The notes beneath the pieces are model-generated. The model saw only the letters and a program-made list of their open reading frames with translations, had not been told where the DNA came from and did not search any database. From positions 6,454,001 to 6,518,000 of the forward strand of contig NZ_CP023688.1 of NCBI RefSeq assembly GCF_008704655.1: a stretch of DNA of 64,000 bases, written 5' to 3'. The DNA comes from Streptomyces rimosus (lineage in GTDB: Bacteria; Actinomycetota; Actinomycetes; Streptomycetales; Streptomycetaceae). A program made the translations under genes and the position numbers. Below, piece after piece: positions 8,363-17,290 of this stretch (its first letter is position 1; each line of letters starts with the position of its first letter).

Positions 8363-8791
8363 ATGTCCATCCAGCCCGTAGACGTGGTCTACACCGCCGT
8401 CGCCACCGCCGAGAACGGCCGCGACGGCCGCGTCGCCAGCGACGACGGAAAGCTGGACGTCGTCGTCAACCCGCCCAAGGAGCAGGGTGGCAGCGGCGCC
8501 GGCACCAACCCCGAGCAGCTCTTCGCGGCCGGGTACAGCGCCTGCTTCCAGGGCGCGCTGAGCGTCGTCGCCCGCCGGGAGAAGGCGGATGTCTCCGGCT
8601 CCCGGGTGACCGCCAAGGTCGGCATCGGCAAGACCCCGTCCGGCGGCTTCGGCCTCACCGTCGAGATCGCCGCGTCCATCCCGAACGTGGACGCGGCCAC
8701 CGCCAAGGACCTGGTCGAGAAGGCCCACCAGGTCTGCCCGTACTCGAACGCCACCCGCGGCAACATCGACGTCAAGCTGACCGTCGCCTGA
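8363..8791 (+). CDS. ohr: Organic hydroperoxide resistance protein (Ohr)
   Basis: This 142-residue OsmC-fold thiol peroxidase reduces organic hydroperoxides using a cysteine pair. Both catalytic cysteines are visible: Cys61 in YSACFQGAL and Cys125 in HQVCPYSNATRGN, at the family's usual spacing. NPEQLFAAGYSACF is diagnostic of Ohr rather than OsmC. AGGAGGA lies upstream of ATG. No OhrR-type regulator is adjacent. The gene ends before a strong hairpin and is probably monocistronic. Confidence 0.93.
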   Translation: MSIQPVDVVYTAVATAENGRDGRVASDDGKLDVVVNPPKEQGGSGAGTNPEQLFAAGYSACFQGALSVVARREKADVSGSRVTAKVGIGKTPSGGFGLTVEIAASIPNVDAATAKDLVEKAHQVCPYSNATRGNIDVKLTVA

Positions 8792-8805
8792 CGCGCCATG
8801 CCGTA

Positions 8806-8844
8806 CCGAGGGCCGCATTCCTGCGTGGGGGATGCGGCCCTCGG
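8806..8844 (+). terminator. Hairpin terminator after ohr
   Basis: A perfect 13-bp stem (CCGAGGGCCGCAT pairing with ATGCGGCCCTCGG) with a 13-nt loop lies 14 bp past the ohr stop codon. There is no U-run, as is common in Streptomyces. Confidence 0.7.
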
Positions 8845-8909
8845 CCGTACGGGCCGGAATCCCGCCCGTCACTGCCGCCCCCTGTGACGCAGGCCACTCC
8901 TCCCGTGTC

Positions 8910-8963
8910 TTGACGCCACCGCCGTGTAATCGATTACGTATGGCCACACGAAATCGATTACAC
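8910..8963 (+). promoter_or_regulatory. rbsR promoter with paired LacI-type operator
   Basis: TTGACG at 8910-8915 is a plausible -35 box. GTGTAATCGATT at 8924-8935 and its exact inverse AATCGATTACAC at 8952-8963 flank the expected -10 and start region. Each half contains an ATCGAT-centred palindrome of LacI-family type. Autoregulation of the ribose operon by its LacI-type protein is the simplest reading. Confidence 0.65.
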
Positions 8964-9034
8964 ACCGGCGTGCGATCGAGACGCCCGGAGCTTTCGGTGT
9001 CCTCGACCGGTTCCAGGGAAGGGCAAGGGCGCCC

Positions 9035-10102
9035 ATGGCGAAGATCAAGGACGTGGCCGAGCGGGCCGGGGTGTCCGTGGCCACCGTCTCCCGCGTGCTC
9101 AACGGGCGCAGCCCGGTCGCCGAGACCCGCGAACGGGTACTCGCCGCCGTCGAGGAGCTGGGCTACCGGCCCAACAACGTCGCCCGCGCCCTGCGCACCG
9201 CCCGTACCGGCACGCTCGGCCTGGTCATCAGCGACCTGACCAACCCGTTCTTCACCGAACTCGCCGACGCCGTCGAGGACGCGGCCCGCGGCCTCGGCTA
9301 CAGCCTGGTCATCGGCAACGCCGCCGAACGCCCCGGCCAGCAGGACGACTACATCCGTACGCTGCTGGACCGCCGCATCGACGGTCTGCTGGTCAGCTCG
9401 GCCGGCACCGGTTCCGCGATGCTGGACGAGGTCGTCGCCTCCGGCACCCCGCTGGTGCTGCTCGACCGGATCGTGCCCGGCGTCGACGCGCCGTGCGTAC
9501 GCGCCGACGGCAGCGCCGCGCTCACCGCCCTCGCCGCGCACCTCGCGACGCTCGGCCGGCGGCGCCCCGCGATCATCGTCGCCCCGGCCGGCACGCCGAC
9601 CGGCGACGAGCGGCTGGAACTCTTCCGTACGGCCCTGGCCGCGCACGGCATCGCGCTCCCGGACGAGCGGGTCGGCTCCACGCCCGACCTCCAGCACCCC
9701 GGCGGCCGCCAGATGATGCGCGGCTTCCTCGACCTGCCCGAGCCGCCCGACGCCGTACTGGCCACCGACAACCTGATGGCGCTCGGCGCGATGGACGAGA
9801 TCCGCGCGCGCGGGCTGCGGGTGCCCGGCGATGTGGCGCTCGTCGTCTACGACGACGTGCCGTGGTTCGCGCACATCGACCCGCCGCTCACCGCCATCGC
9901 CCAGCCCACCCGCGAACTGGGCCGGGCCGCCGTGCGCACCCTGCTGGAGCGGATCGAGGGGCGCCCGGCCGATTCCGTACTGCTGCCGGCCCGGCTCGTC
10001 ATCCGCCGTTCCTGCGGCGAACCGGCCACCGGCCAGGAGGAAAACGCGGCCCGGCAGGACCACACCCGACAGGAGATCCGACAGGAGAGGGGCAGCGCAT
10101 GA
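9035..10102 (+). CDS. rbsR: LacI-family repressor of the ribose-type operon
   Basis: This 355-residue protein starts with a LacI helix-turn-helix (IKDVAERAGVSVATVSRVLNG, residues ~3-23) and a hinge helix, followed by a periplasmic-binding-protein-like effector domain. It is first in a tightly packed operon: its stop overlaps the rbsA start (ATGA), and rbsC, rbsB and rbsK follow. Gene order rbsR-A-C-B-K is the known actinobacterial ribose arrangement, so ribose or a related pentose is the likely effector. The ATG at 9035 is preferred for its fit to the LacI N-terminus. Confidence 0.85.
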   Translation: MAKIKDVAERAGVSVATVSRVLNGRSPVAETRERVLAAVEELGYRPNNVARALRTARTGTLGLVISDLTNPFFTELADAVEDAARGLGYSLVIGNAAERPGQQDDYIRTLLDRRIDGLLVSSAGTGSAMLDEVVASGTPLVLLDRIVPGVDAPCVRADGSAALTALAAHLATLGRRRPAIIVAPAGTPTGDERLELFRTALAAHGIALPDERVGSTPDLQHPGGRQMMRGFLDLPEPPDAVLATDNLMALGAMDEIRARGLRVPGDVALVVYDDVPWFAHIDPPLTAIAQPTRELGRAAVRTLLERIEGRPADSVLLPARLVIRRSCGEPATGQEENAARQDHTRQEIRQERGSA

Positions 10103-11746
10103 CCGACGTCAAGGACGACGCTCGGGACGACGCACCGGCCGGCCGCGAACTGCTGCGCGTTGAGGGGGTGGCGAAGTCGTTCCCCGGCGTACGGGCGCTG
10201 GACGGCGTGGACCTGAGCCTGCGCGCGGGCGAGGTGCACGTCCTGCTCGGCGAGAACGGCGCGGGCAAGAGCACCCTGATCAAGATGCTCTCCGGCGCCC
10301 ACCGGCCGGACGCCGGGCGCATTCTCGTGGCCGACGGCCCGGCGGACGGCCCCGCGGCCACCACCGCTCCCGACGGCCTCCACGAGGTGCGCATCCGCTC
10401 CGCGCAGGACGCCGAACGGCTCGGTATCGCCACCATCTACCAGGAGTTCAACCTCGTCCCCGGCCTGACCGTCGCGGAGAACATCTTCCTCGGCCGGCAG
10501 CCGCGCACCGCGCTCCGCCTCATCGACAGGAAGACGATGCGGGCGCGCGCCGCCGAACTGCTGCGCCGGGTCCGCCTCGACGTCTCCCCGGACACCCCGG
10601 TCGCCGAACTGGGCATCGCCCGCCTCCAGATGGTCGAGATCGCCAAGGCGCTGAGCCTGCGCGCCCGCGTCCTGATCATGGACGAGCCGACCGCCGTACT
10701 GACCTCCGAAGAGGTCGAGACGCTCTTCGCGATCGTCCGCGAACTGCGCGACGAAGGGGTGGGGATCATCTTCATCACCCACCACCTGGAGGAGATCGGC
10801 GCCCTCGGCGACCGGGTCACCGTCCTGCGCGACGGCCGCTCGGTGGCCGAGGTCCCGGCCGGTACGGACGAGGACGAGCTGATCCGCCTGATGGTGGGCC
10901 GCGACATCGCCGAGCAGTACCCCCGGCAGCGCCCCAAAGCCCCCGGCGCGCCGCTGCTGCGCGTACGCGGCCTCACCCGGCACGGCCCCAACGGCACCCC
11001 GGTCTTCGAGGGCATCGACTTCGAGGTGCGGGCCGGCGAGGTCGTCGGCCTCGCGGGCCTGGTCGGCGCGGGCCGTACCGAGGTCGCGCGGGCGGTGTTC
11101 GGCGTGGACCGCTACGACGCCGGGACCGTCGAGATCGACGGGCAGGTGCTGGCCCCCCGGCGACGTACGGGCCGCGATGCGCGCCGGGCTCGGCCTGGTC
11201 CCCGAGGACCGCAAGGGCCAGGGCCTGGTCCTGGACGCGTCCCTCCAGGACAACCTGACGCTGGCCCGGCTGGACCGGGACACTCGCGGCGGCCTGGTGG
11301 ACCGGCGCGGCCAGCGGCGCGCGGCGGCCGAGGTGGCCGGGCAGCTGAAGGTACGGATGAGCGGGCTCGGGCAGCACGCCCGCACCCTCTCCGGTGGCAA
11401 CCAGCAGAAGATCGTCATCGGCAAGTGGCTGCTGGCCGACACCCGGCTGCTGATCCTCGACGAGCCGACGCGCGGCATCGACGTCGGCGCGAAGGTCGAG
11501 ATCTACCAGCTGGTCAACGAGCTGACGGCGGCCGGCCGGGCGGTGCTGATGATCTCCAGCGACCTGCCCGAGGTGCTCGGTATGAGCGACCGGGTGCTGG
11601 TCATGGCACAGGGACGGCTCGCCGGTGAGCTGTCCGCCGACGAGGCGACGCAGGACGCGGTGATGGAACTGGCCGTACGGCCCGCCGGCGCGTCCGGTCC
11701 GCGACACACGAACGAGAGCGCGATGGAGGGCTCCGATGTCCGCTGA
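10099..11746 (+). pseudogene. rbsA: Ribose ABC transporter ATPase, broken by a +1 frameshift
   Basis: The gene should encode a ~549-residue double-ATPase of the RbsA type. Domain 1 has Walker A GENGAGKST and Walker B VLIMDEPTA; domain 2 has GLVGAGRTE, signature LSGGNQQK and LILDEPTRGID. The reading frame changes at the C6 run 11153-11158. With five Cs the protein reads through as VLAPGDVRAAMRAGLGLVPEDRK; with six, the upstream frame continues into nonsense and the downstream part is only open from ATG 11177. This is either a real inactivating indel or a homopolymer sequencing error. Both halves keep intact motifs and normal codon use, so any break is recent. It overlaps rbsR (4 bp) and rbsC (11 bp). 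Confidence 0.85.
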
Positions 11747-12743
11747 TGTGAAGACGGGAGCGGGCGCCGAGGCGGTCGGCACGGCCCCGCCCGGTGCCGG
11801 GTTCGGCCCCTGGTTCACCCGGGCCGTCCTGAAGAACGGCCCGCTGGGCGGCCTGATCGCCCTCGTCGTGGTGATGGCGGCGCTGTCCGGGGACTTCCTG
11901 AACGGGCAGAACCTCCTGAACGTCGGCGTCCAGGCGTCCGTCACCGCCGTGCTCGCCTTCGGCGTCACCTTCGTGATCGTCTCCGCGGGCATCGACCTGT
12001 CGGTCGGCTCGGTCGCGGCGCTCAGCGCCACCGTCGTCGCCTGGGCCGCGACCGACGCGGGCCTGCCGGTGTGGATCGCCGTGCTGCTGGGCCTGGCGGT
12101 CGGTGCGGCGGCGGGCCTGGTCTCCGGCGCGCTGGTCGCGTACGGCAAGCTGCCCGCCTTCATCGCCACGCTCGCGATGCTCTCCATCGGCCGCGGCCTC
12201 GCCCTGGTCATCACCGGCGGCTCGCCGATCGCCTTCCCCGCCTCGGTCAGCAGGCTGGGGGACACACTGGGCGGCTGGCTGCCGGTACCGGTCCTGGTCA
12301 TGATCGCGATGGGCCTCGTCGCGGCCCTGGTCCTCAACCGTACGTACGCGGGCCGCGCGATGTTCGCGATCGGCGGCAACGAGGAGGCGGCCCGGCTCTC
12401 CGGCATCGACGTCAAGCGCCGCAAGCTGGTCATCTACGCACTGTCCGGGGTGTTCGCGGCGGTCGCGGGCATCGTCCTCGCGGCCCGGCTGACCTCCGCC
12501 CAGCCGCAGGCCGCCGTCGGCTACGAACTCGACGCGATCGCCGCCGTCGTCATCGGCGGCGCCAGCCTCTCCGGCGGCTCCGGCAAGGCGTCCGGCACGC
12601 TCATCGGCGCGCTGATCCTCGCCGTACTGCGCAACGGCCTCAACCTGCTGAGCGTCTCGGCGTTCTGGCAGCAGGTGGCCACCGGCCTGGTCATCGCGCT
12701 GGCGGTGCTCCTGGACACGCTGCGGCGCCGGAGCGGGCGATGA
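11736..12743 (+). CDS. rbsC: Ribose-type ABC transporter permease
   Basis: This 335-residue membrane protein has 8-10 hydrophobic segments and the BPD_transp_2 signature region VIVSAGIDLSVGSVAALSA. GGNEEAARLSGIDV is the conserved cytoplasmic loop that contacts the ATPase in ribose/xylose/galactose permeases. ATG 11736 lies inside the 3' end of rbsA and the stop overlaps the rbsB start, so translation is coupled along the operon. If rbsA is truly broken, this permease would lack its energising subunit unless another ATPase substitutes. Confidence 0.9.
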   Translation: MSADVKTGAGAEAVGTAPPGAGFGPWFTRAVLKNGPLGGLIALVVVMAALSGDFLNGQNLLNVGVQASVTAVLAFGVTFVIVSAGIDLSVGSVAALSATVVAWAATDAGLPVWIAVLLGLAVGAAAGLVSGALVAYGKLPAFIATLAMLSIGRGLALVITGGSPIAFPASVSRLGDTLGGWLPVPVLVMIAMGLVAALVLNRTYAGRAMFAIGGNEEAARLSGIDVKRRKLVIYALSGVFAAVAGIVLAARLTSAQPQAAVGYELDAIAAVVIGGASLSGGSGKASGTLIGALILAVLRNGLNLLSVSAFWQQVATGLVIALAVLLDTLRRRSGR

Positions 12744-13744
12744 GGGGGCGTGCGTGGCGGTCCGGCCCGGGTACGGGTTCGGGCCCGGTCGGCAGGCGTA
12801 CGAGTACGGGGAGGCTCGGCTGGCCTGCCGGCCGGCGTACGGGCCTGCTCGGCGCGGCCGTCCTGGCCGGAGCCCTCGTCCTGTCCGGCTGCGACCGCGG
12901 CGGGAACACGGACCTCGGGCTGGCCCTGTCCACCCTCAACAACCCGTTCTTCGTCGGCATCAAGGAGGGCGCGCAGGCCGAGGCGGAGCGGCGCGGCCTG
13001 CACATCAACATCACCGACGCGCAGAACGACCCCATGCAGCAGATCAACCAGATGGAGACGTTCACCAGCCAGGACGTCAAGGCGGCGATCATCAACCCGG
13101 TGGACTCCGATGCCGCCGTGCCGGCCGTCGGCGTCGCCAACCGGGCCAAGGTACCGGTGATCTCCATCGACCGCGGTGTCAACGGCGGCGACGTGGGCTC
13201 GACCATCGCCTCCGACAACGTCGCGGGCGGCCGGCTCGCCGCGAAGACGCTCGCCGAATCCCTCGGCGGCAAGGGAAAGGTGGCCTTTCTGGAGGGCCAG
13301 CCCGGCACCTCGGCCGCCCGCGAGCGCGGGCAGGGCTTTGAGGAGGGCATCAAGCGGTACCCGGGCATCGAGGTGGTGGCGCGACAGCCCGCCGACTTCG
13401 ACCGGACCAAGGGTATGGACGTGATGTCCAATATGCTCCAAGCGCACCGGGACATCGGCGGCGTCTTCGCGGCCAACGACGAGATGGCCCTCGGCGCCGC
13501 GAAGTCGCTGGGCGCCAGGGCGGGCAGGGACGTGAAGATCGTGGCGTTCGACGGCACGCCGGACGGTGTCGCCGCCGTCCGCGGCGGGACGCTGACCGCC
13601 ACGGTCGCCCAGCAGCCCAGGCTGCTCGGGAAGCAGGCCGTGGACCAGGCGCTCAGGGCGGCGCGCGGCGAGCGGCCGCCGAAACAGGTGAAGGTGCCGG
13701 TCGTGCTGGTGACCAGCAGGAACGCGGCGGAATTCGATGGGTGA
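12740..13744 (+). CDS. rbsB: Ribose-type substrate-binding lipoprotein
   Basis: This 334-residue type I periplasmic binding protein has a lipobox (VLSGC, Cys51) after an unusually long basic and Gly-rich n-region. The mature part contains the sugar-binding family signatures STLNNPFFVGIKEG, AAIINPVDSDA, SIDRGVNGG and FAANDEMALGA. ATG 12740 overlaps the rbsC stop; a start nearer the hydrophobic helix is conceivable but no better codon with a ribosome site is seen. It delivers substrate to the RbsC/RbsA complex. Confidence 0.9.
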   Translation: MRGRAWRSGPGTGSGPVGRRTSTGRLGWPAGRRTGLLGAAVLAGALVLSGCDRGGNTDLGLALSTLNNPFFVGIKEGAQAEAERRGLHINITDAQNDPMQQINQMETFTSQDVKAAIINPVDSDAAVPAVGVANRAKVPVISIDRGVNGGDVGSTIASDNVAGGRLAAKTLAESLGGKGKVAFLEGQPGTSAARERGQGFEEGIKRYPGIEVVARQPADFDRTKGMDVMSNMLQAHRDIGGVFAANDEMALGAAKSLGARAGRDVKIVAFDGTPDGVAAVRGGTLTATVAQQPRLLGKQAVDQALRAARGERPPKQVKVPVVLVTSRNAAEFDG

Positions 13745-14651
13745 GAAGCAGATGTACGACGTACTGGTAGTGGGCTCGGCCAATGCGGACCTGACGGTCC
13801 GGGTGGCGCGGCGGCCCGGCGCGGGGGAGACCGTGCACGGCTCCGACCTGGTCGAGTCGGCGGGCGGCAAGGGCGCCAACCAGGCCGCTGCCGCCGCCCG
13901 GCTGGGCGGCCGGGTCGGGCTGCTGGCCCGGGTTGGCGACGACGCGTACGGCGAACTGCTGCTGAACGCGCAGCGCGAGGCGGGCACGGACGTCTCGCAG
14001 GTGATCGCCGCGCCCGGCACCCGTACCGGCACCGCCATGATCATCGTGGGCCCGGACGGCGACAACAGCATCGTCGTCTCCCCGGGCGCCAACGCGGCGC
14101 TCACCCCCGAGGACGTCGCCGCCGCCCGCGAGGTGATCGCGGGGTCCGCCACCGTCTCCCTCCAGTTCGAGGTCCCGATGGAGACGGTACGGGCCACCGC
14201 GGCCACCGCCACGGAGACCGGCACCCGGGTCGTCCTGAACCCGTCGCCCACCCCCGACCGCATCGACCCGGACCTCCTCGCCGCCGCCGACCCCCTCGTC
14301 GTCAACGAGCACGAGGCACAGCAGCTCGCGGACCGCAGCGAAGGCGGACCGGAGGACTGGGCCCGCGCACTGCGCGACCAGGGCGCCCGCTCGGTCGTCG
14401 TCACCCTCGGCGGCGACGGTGCGCTGGTCGTGGACGGCGAGGGCAAGAGCGAGCGGGTCCCGGGCGTGAAGGTCGAGCCGGTCGACACCACAGGCGCCGG
14501 CGACGCCTTCACCGGCGCCCTCGCCGTCCGGCTGGCCCGCGGCGACTCCCTCCCGGACGCGGCCCGCTTCGCCGTAAGGGTCGGCGCAGCAGCCGTCACC
14601 AAGCCAGGCGCCCAGCCGTCCTACCCGACGCTGGATGAACTGCCTGCGTGA
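13737..14651 (+). CDS. rbsK: Ribokinase
   Basis: This 304-residue PfkB-family kinase has both signatures: GGKGANQAAAAARLGG near the N-terminus and DTTGAGDAFTGALA with the catalytic Asp near residue 250. It phosphorylates ribose to ribose 5-phosphate in the cytoplasm. It overlaps rbsB by 8 bp and closes the operon. No rbsD mutarotase gene follows. Its last codons (SYPTLDELPA) are the start of a tandem duplication that fills the following intergenic region. Confidence 0.92.
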   Translation: MGEKQMYDVLVVGSANADLTVRVARRPGAGETVHGSDLVESAGGKGANQAAAAARLGGRVGLLARVGDDAYGELLLNAQREAGTDVSQVIAAPGTRTGTAMIIVGPDGDNSIVVSPGANAALTPEDVAAAREVIAGSATVSLQFEVPMETVRATAATATETGTRVVLNPSPTPDRIDPDLLAAADPLVVNEHEAQQLADRSEGGPEDWARALRDQGARSVVVTLGGDGALVVDGEGKSERVPGVKVEPVDTTGAGDAFTGALAVRLARGDSLPDAARFAVRVGAAAVTKPGAQPSYPTLDELPA

Positions 14652-15183
14652 ACGGGGGGGGCGTCGTACTTGCGTCGCCTCCGCTGCCCGGCGGCTAGGC
14701 GTCCCGGTTGGTTCCGAACCTTGGGGCAGCGGCCCGGCCGACGCACCGTCGTCCTCTCCGACGCTGGACGACCAGCCCGCCAGAACGGAGGCGGTGGGGG
14801 CGCCGTGCTCGCGTCGCCTCCGCCGCCCGGCGGTCCGGCCGCTGGATATCCCGGTCGGTTCCGAGTCTTCCGGGAGCGGCCCGGCCGACGCGCCGTTGTC
14901 CTCTCCAGCACTGGACGAACTGCCTGCCTGTACGGAGGCGGTGGGGGCGCCGTGCTCGCGTCGCCTCCGCCGCCCGGCGGTCCGGCCACTGGATATCTCG
15001 GCCAGTCCCGAGCCTTCCGGGAGCGACCCGGCCGACCCGCCGTCGTCCTACCCGACGCTGCACGACCTCCCCGCCTGAACGAAGGCGACGGGGCCCCGCA
15101 CTCGCACCCGCCCCCGCTATCCGGCGACCCGGCCGTCGGATATCCCAGCCGGTTCCGAGCCCTCCGGCAGCGGCCTTGCCGCC
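14628..15183. repeat. Four-copy ~147-bp tandem repeat spanning two convergent gene ends
   Basis: Copies start at about 14628, 14761, 14908 and 15055, giving periods of 133, 147 and 147 bp; the first copy lacks about 14 bp. Each unit begins with DNA matching the 3' end of rbsK (ACGCTGGACGA-type) and ends with DNA matching the 3' end of the nitrilase gene (GGATATCCC...GGTTCCGAG-type). The outermost copies are the real gene ends. The interior copies form a 465-bp gene-free gap with no separate gene that I accept. Confidence 0.8.
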
Positions 15184-15902
15184 ACACCGACCTCCGCGAG
15201 CGCCAGGCCGTCTTCGCCGGTCACCCGCGCGAGGCAGGAACCGTCCGCCGCCCATATGCCGCTGTGGCCGCAGCCGGTGCCCCCGCTTCGCGGGCCGGTG
15301 CCGTTGGCGAGCAGGACGTCGAAGCCGTGGTCGCGCGCCAGGGTGGCGTACGCGTCCGTGCGTTCCACCGAGTCGTGGAATGAGCTGGCCAGATACACCT
15401 GGCAGTCGTCGGCCGCGGCCCGCTCCGGTACCTCGGGGAAGGCGTTGTCGTAGCAGGTGGCGAGGGCGAACTTCAGGCCGCGGTAGGTGAAGCGGCCGCC
15501 TGCCGTGGGCCCCGGGGTGAACAGCTCGTTCTCCTGGCCGTAGAGATGGTGCTTGTCGTAACGGGTCAGCAGTGCGCCGTCCGGCCCGTACACGAACGTC
15601 GCGATCGTCATCCCGTCCGCCGTGCCCGACGGGCCGCGCCCCGGGCCGTTGACCGCCGCGGCGACGCCCGCCGCCCGGCAGGCGTCGCGGACGGGGGCCA
15701 GCCGCGGGTCGTCCGGCGCGAGGACGCACCGCTCCGGACCGGCGGCTATCGCCTCCAGCTCATAGTCTGTCAGGCCCAGTTCGGCGAAGACGACCAGCTC
15801 GGCGCCGCGGCCCGCGGCCTCGGCGATCAGCCCGGCCGTCCGGGCCGCGTTGGCCTCGATGTCCCACGCGGCGGACGGAAATTGCGCTGTTGCGACGATC
15901 AT
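15117..15902 (-). CDS. Carbon-nitrogen hydrolase (nitrilase superfamily)
   Basis: This 261-residue CN-hydrolase has its Glu-Lys-Cys triad visible: Glu41 in VVFAELGLTDYE, Lys117 in TRYDKHHLYG and Cys150 in ALATCYDNAFPE. It hydrolyses a C-N bond of an amide or nitrile; the branch cannot be fixed, though length and the ENELFTPG loop suit an omega-amidase or carbamoylase-like member. ATG 15902 overlaps the stop of the upstream secreted peptidase-like gene by 4 bp (ATGA), so the two are translationally coupled. The C-terminal codons are copied in the adjacent tandem repeat. Confidence 0.85.
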   Translation of the reverse strand: MIVATAQFPSAAWDIEANAARTAGLIAEAAGRGAELVVFAELGLTDYELEAIAAGPERCVLAPDDPRLAPVRDACRAAGVAAAVNGPGRGPSGTADGMTIATFVYGPDGALLTRYDKHHLYGQENELFTPGPTAGGRFTYRGLKFALATCYDNAFPEVPERAAADDCQVYLASSFHDSVERTDAYATLARDHGFDVLLANGTGPRSGGTGCGHSGIWAADGSCLARVTGEDGLALAEVGVAARPLPEGSEPAGISDGRVAG

Positions 15903-17227
15903 TTCTCCATGGTGCCCGATGCCACTGACAACGCGGTGGTGAGGATGCTCCGCACCTGCCCGGTGATGGTGGTCCGGTTCCGTACGAAGTCGGGATCGGT
16001 GACCTCGCCGGTCTTCGGGTCGGTGTTCCCGGCGCCGAACTGGAGCACCGGCGTGTGCAGGTGGCCCCCCGGGACCTTCAGCTTCAGCGCGTCCCGCAGC
16101 AGCGTCGCCCGGTAGCCGATCTCGTTGGACAGGTAGTCACCGCCCCCGCCCGCGCGGGCCGTCGAGCCCGGCGTCGGCCCGTCCGGCCGCTCGACGGGCG
16201 ACGAGCCGCCCGCCGGGATCTCGGTCACCGCCGTGTTGTCCCGCACCGGGAACGGCCCGGTGGAGGCCGCGGTGAGCTGCGCGTACGGCAGGGTCGTGGT
16301 GGTCCACTGCGGCTGCGGCCGGACGGTCGGCACGCCCTTCGGCACGGGCACCGTCTCGGTGCGCGACTCCCGCGCGTTGTCCGGATAGCCGCCCCGCCAG
16401 GCGCCGTTGGTCCGCTCCAGGTCGAAGCGCCCCGGCCGACCCTGGCTGATGGTGGTGAACAGGTCTACCTGCCGCGGCCCGCGCCGGAAGTACGGCAGGA
16501 GCGTGCGCTCCACCGTGCCGGCCGCGAAATCGGCCCACCGTACGGGGAAGACGGCGGTCTCGACGCGGGCGAGCCGCCCCGAGGACGTACGGACCGTGGT
16601 GCCGTCCAAGGCGAGCGCCGCGGCCCCGGACGGGTTGCTGCGCCGGGCGTCCGCGTCCAGCTGGAAGGGGTCGAAGCCGGTCACCACGACGCGCAGCACC
16701 CGGGTCTTGGCGTGCCCGCCGCGGGGCAGGTCGATCGAGTCCTGCCCGCGTGAACCGCGCTCCAGCGCCCCCATCAGCGCGTCCCGCTGGTTCGCGCTCA
16801 GCCGGAAGTCCGGCTTCCACTCCCGTAGCGCCTTGGTCATCCCCAGCCGTGCCCAGTACAGCGGCCGGTCGTCGTCCCGGCTCAGGTCGCCGCCCTGCGG
16901 CCCGCGCCCCTGGACGCGGTCCACGGCGCGGCGCCACAGGCCGCGCCCCGCCTCCGTGACGTACCGTTTCGCCGCCCCGTACGAGTCCACCCGCGCGAGC
17001 CCGCCGGCGAACGTCCCGGCCACCCCGGCGAACCCGCTGCGCCGCAGGATCTCCTGCGGCACGTGCTGCGACAGCCGCTGCTCCTCGACGGTGGGAGCGG
17101 CCGTCGCCTGCCGGGCGGCGGCGGTGACGGGGGAGGCCGCCGTGGCGGAAGGGGCGCTGAGGGCGAGCGGGGCGGCGGTCAGCAACGCGGCGCCGACGAC
17201 GCCCACCTTGGTGCGTATGTGTCTCAT
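15899..17227 (-). CDS. Secreted pyroglutamyl-peptidase-like (C15) protein with Ser at the Cys position
   Basis: This 442-residue protein has a signal peptide (MRHIRTK plus hydrophobic segment, Ala-rich cleavage near 30-35), an extra N-terminal domain and a C15-like core. VVTGFDPF, SNPSG, FPVRWADF, SQGRPGRFDLER and GHLHTP line up with the family blocks VTGFEPF, QAGGR..I.ER and the His region. The active-site block reads GGDYLSNEIGYR where C15 enzymes have YLCN; Ser367 (codon 16127-16129) replaces the nucleophilic Cys. Activity is therefore doubtful or altered. ATG 17227 was chosen for its signal peptide; ATG 17275 is possible. It is cotranscribed with the nitrilase. Confidence 0.72.
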   Translation of the reverse strand: MRHIRTKVGVVGAALLTAAPLALSAPSATAASPVTAAARQATAAPTVEEQRLSQHVPQEILRRSGFAGVAGTFAGGLARVDSYGAAKRYVTEAGRGLWRRAVDRVQGRGPQGGDLSRDDDRPLYWARLGMTKALREWKPDFRLSANQRDALMGALERGSRGQDSIDLPRGGHAKTRVLRVVVTGFDPFQLDADARRSNPSGAAALALDGTTVRTSSGRLARVETAVFPVRWADFAAGTVERTLLPYFRRGPRQVDLFTTISQGRPGRFDLERTNGAWRGGYPDNARESRTETVPVPKGVPTVRPQPQWTTTTLPYAQLTAASTGPFPVRDNTAVTEIPAGGSSPVERPDGPTPGSTARAGGGGDYLSNEIGYRATLLRDALKLKVPGGHLHTPVLQFGAGNTDPKTGEVTDPDFVRNRTTITGQVRSILTTALSVASGTMEK

Positions 17228-17290
17228 GGGGTGAGTAAAGCGGCGGTGCGCTGATCGCGGAAGGGGTTGCTCCACGGCGCGGCCGCCGCC

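Noticed and set aside
14635..15078. Plus-strand open frame across the tandem repeats, which could be called a 147-residue repeat protein
   Set aside because: It consists of duplicated gene-end DNA read out of its original context. The openness follows from the 147-bp period, there is no ribosome site, and the composition is not protein-like.
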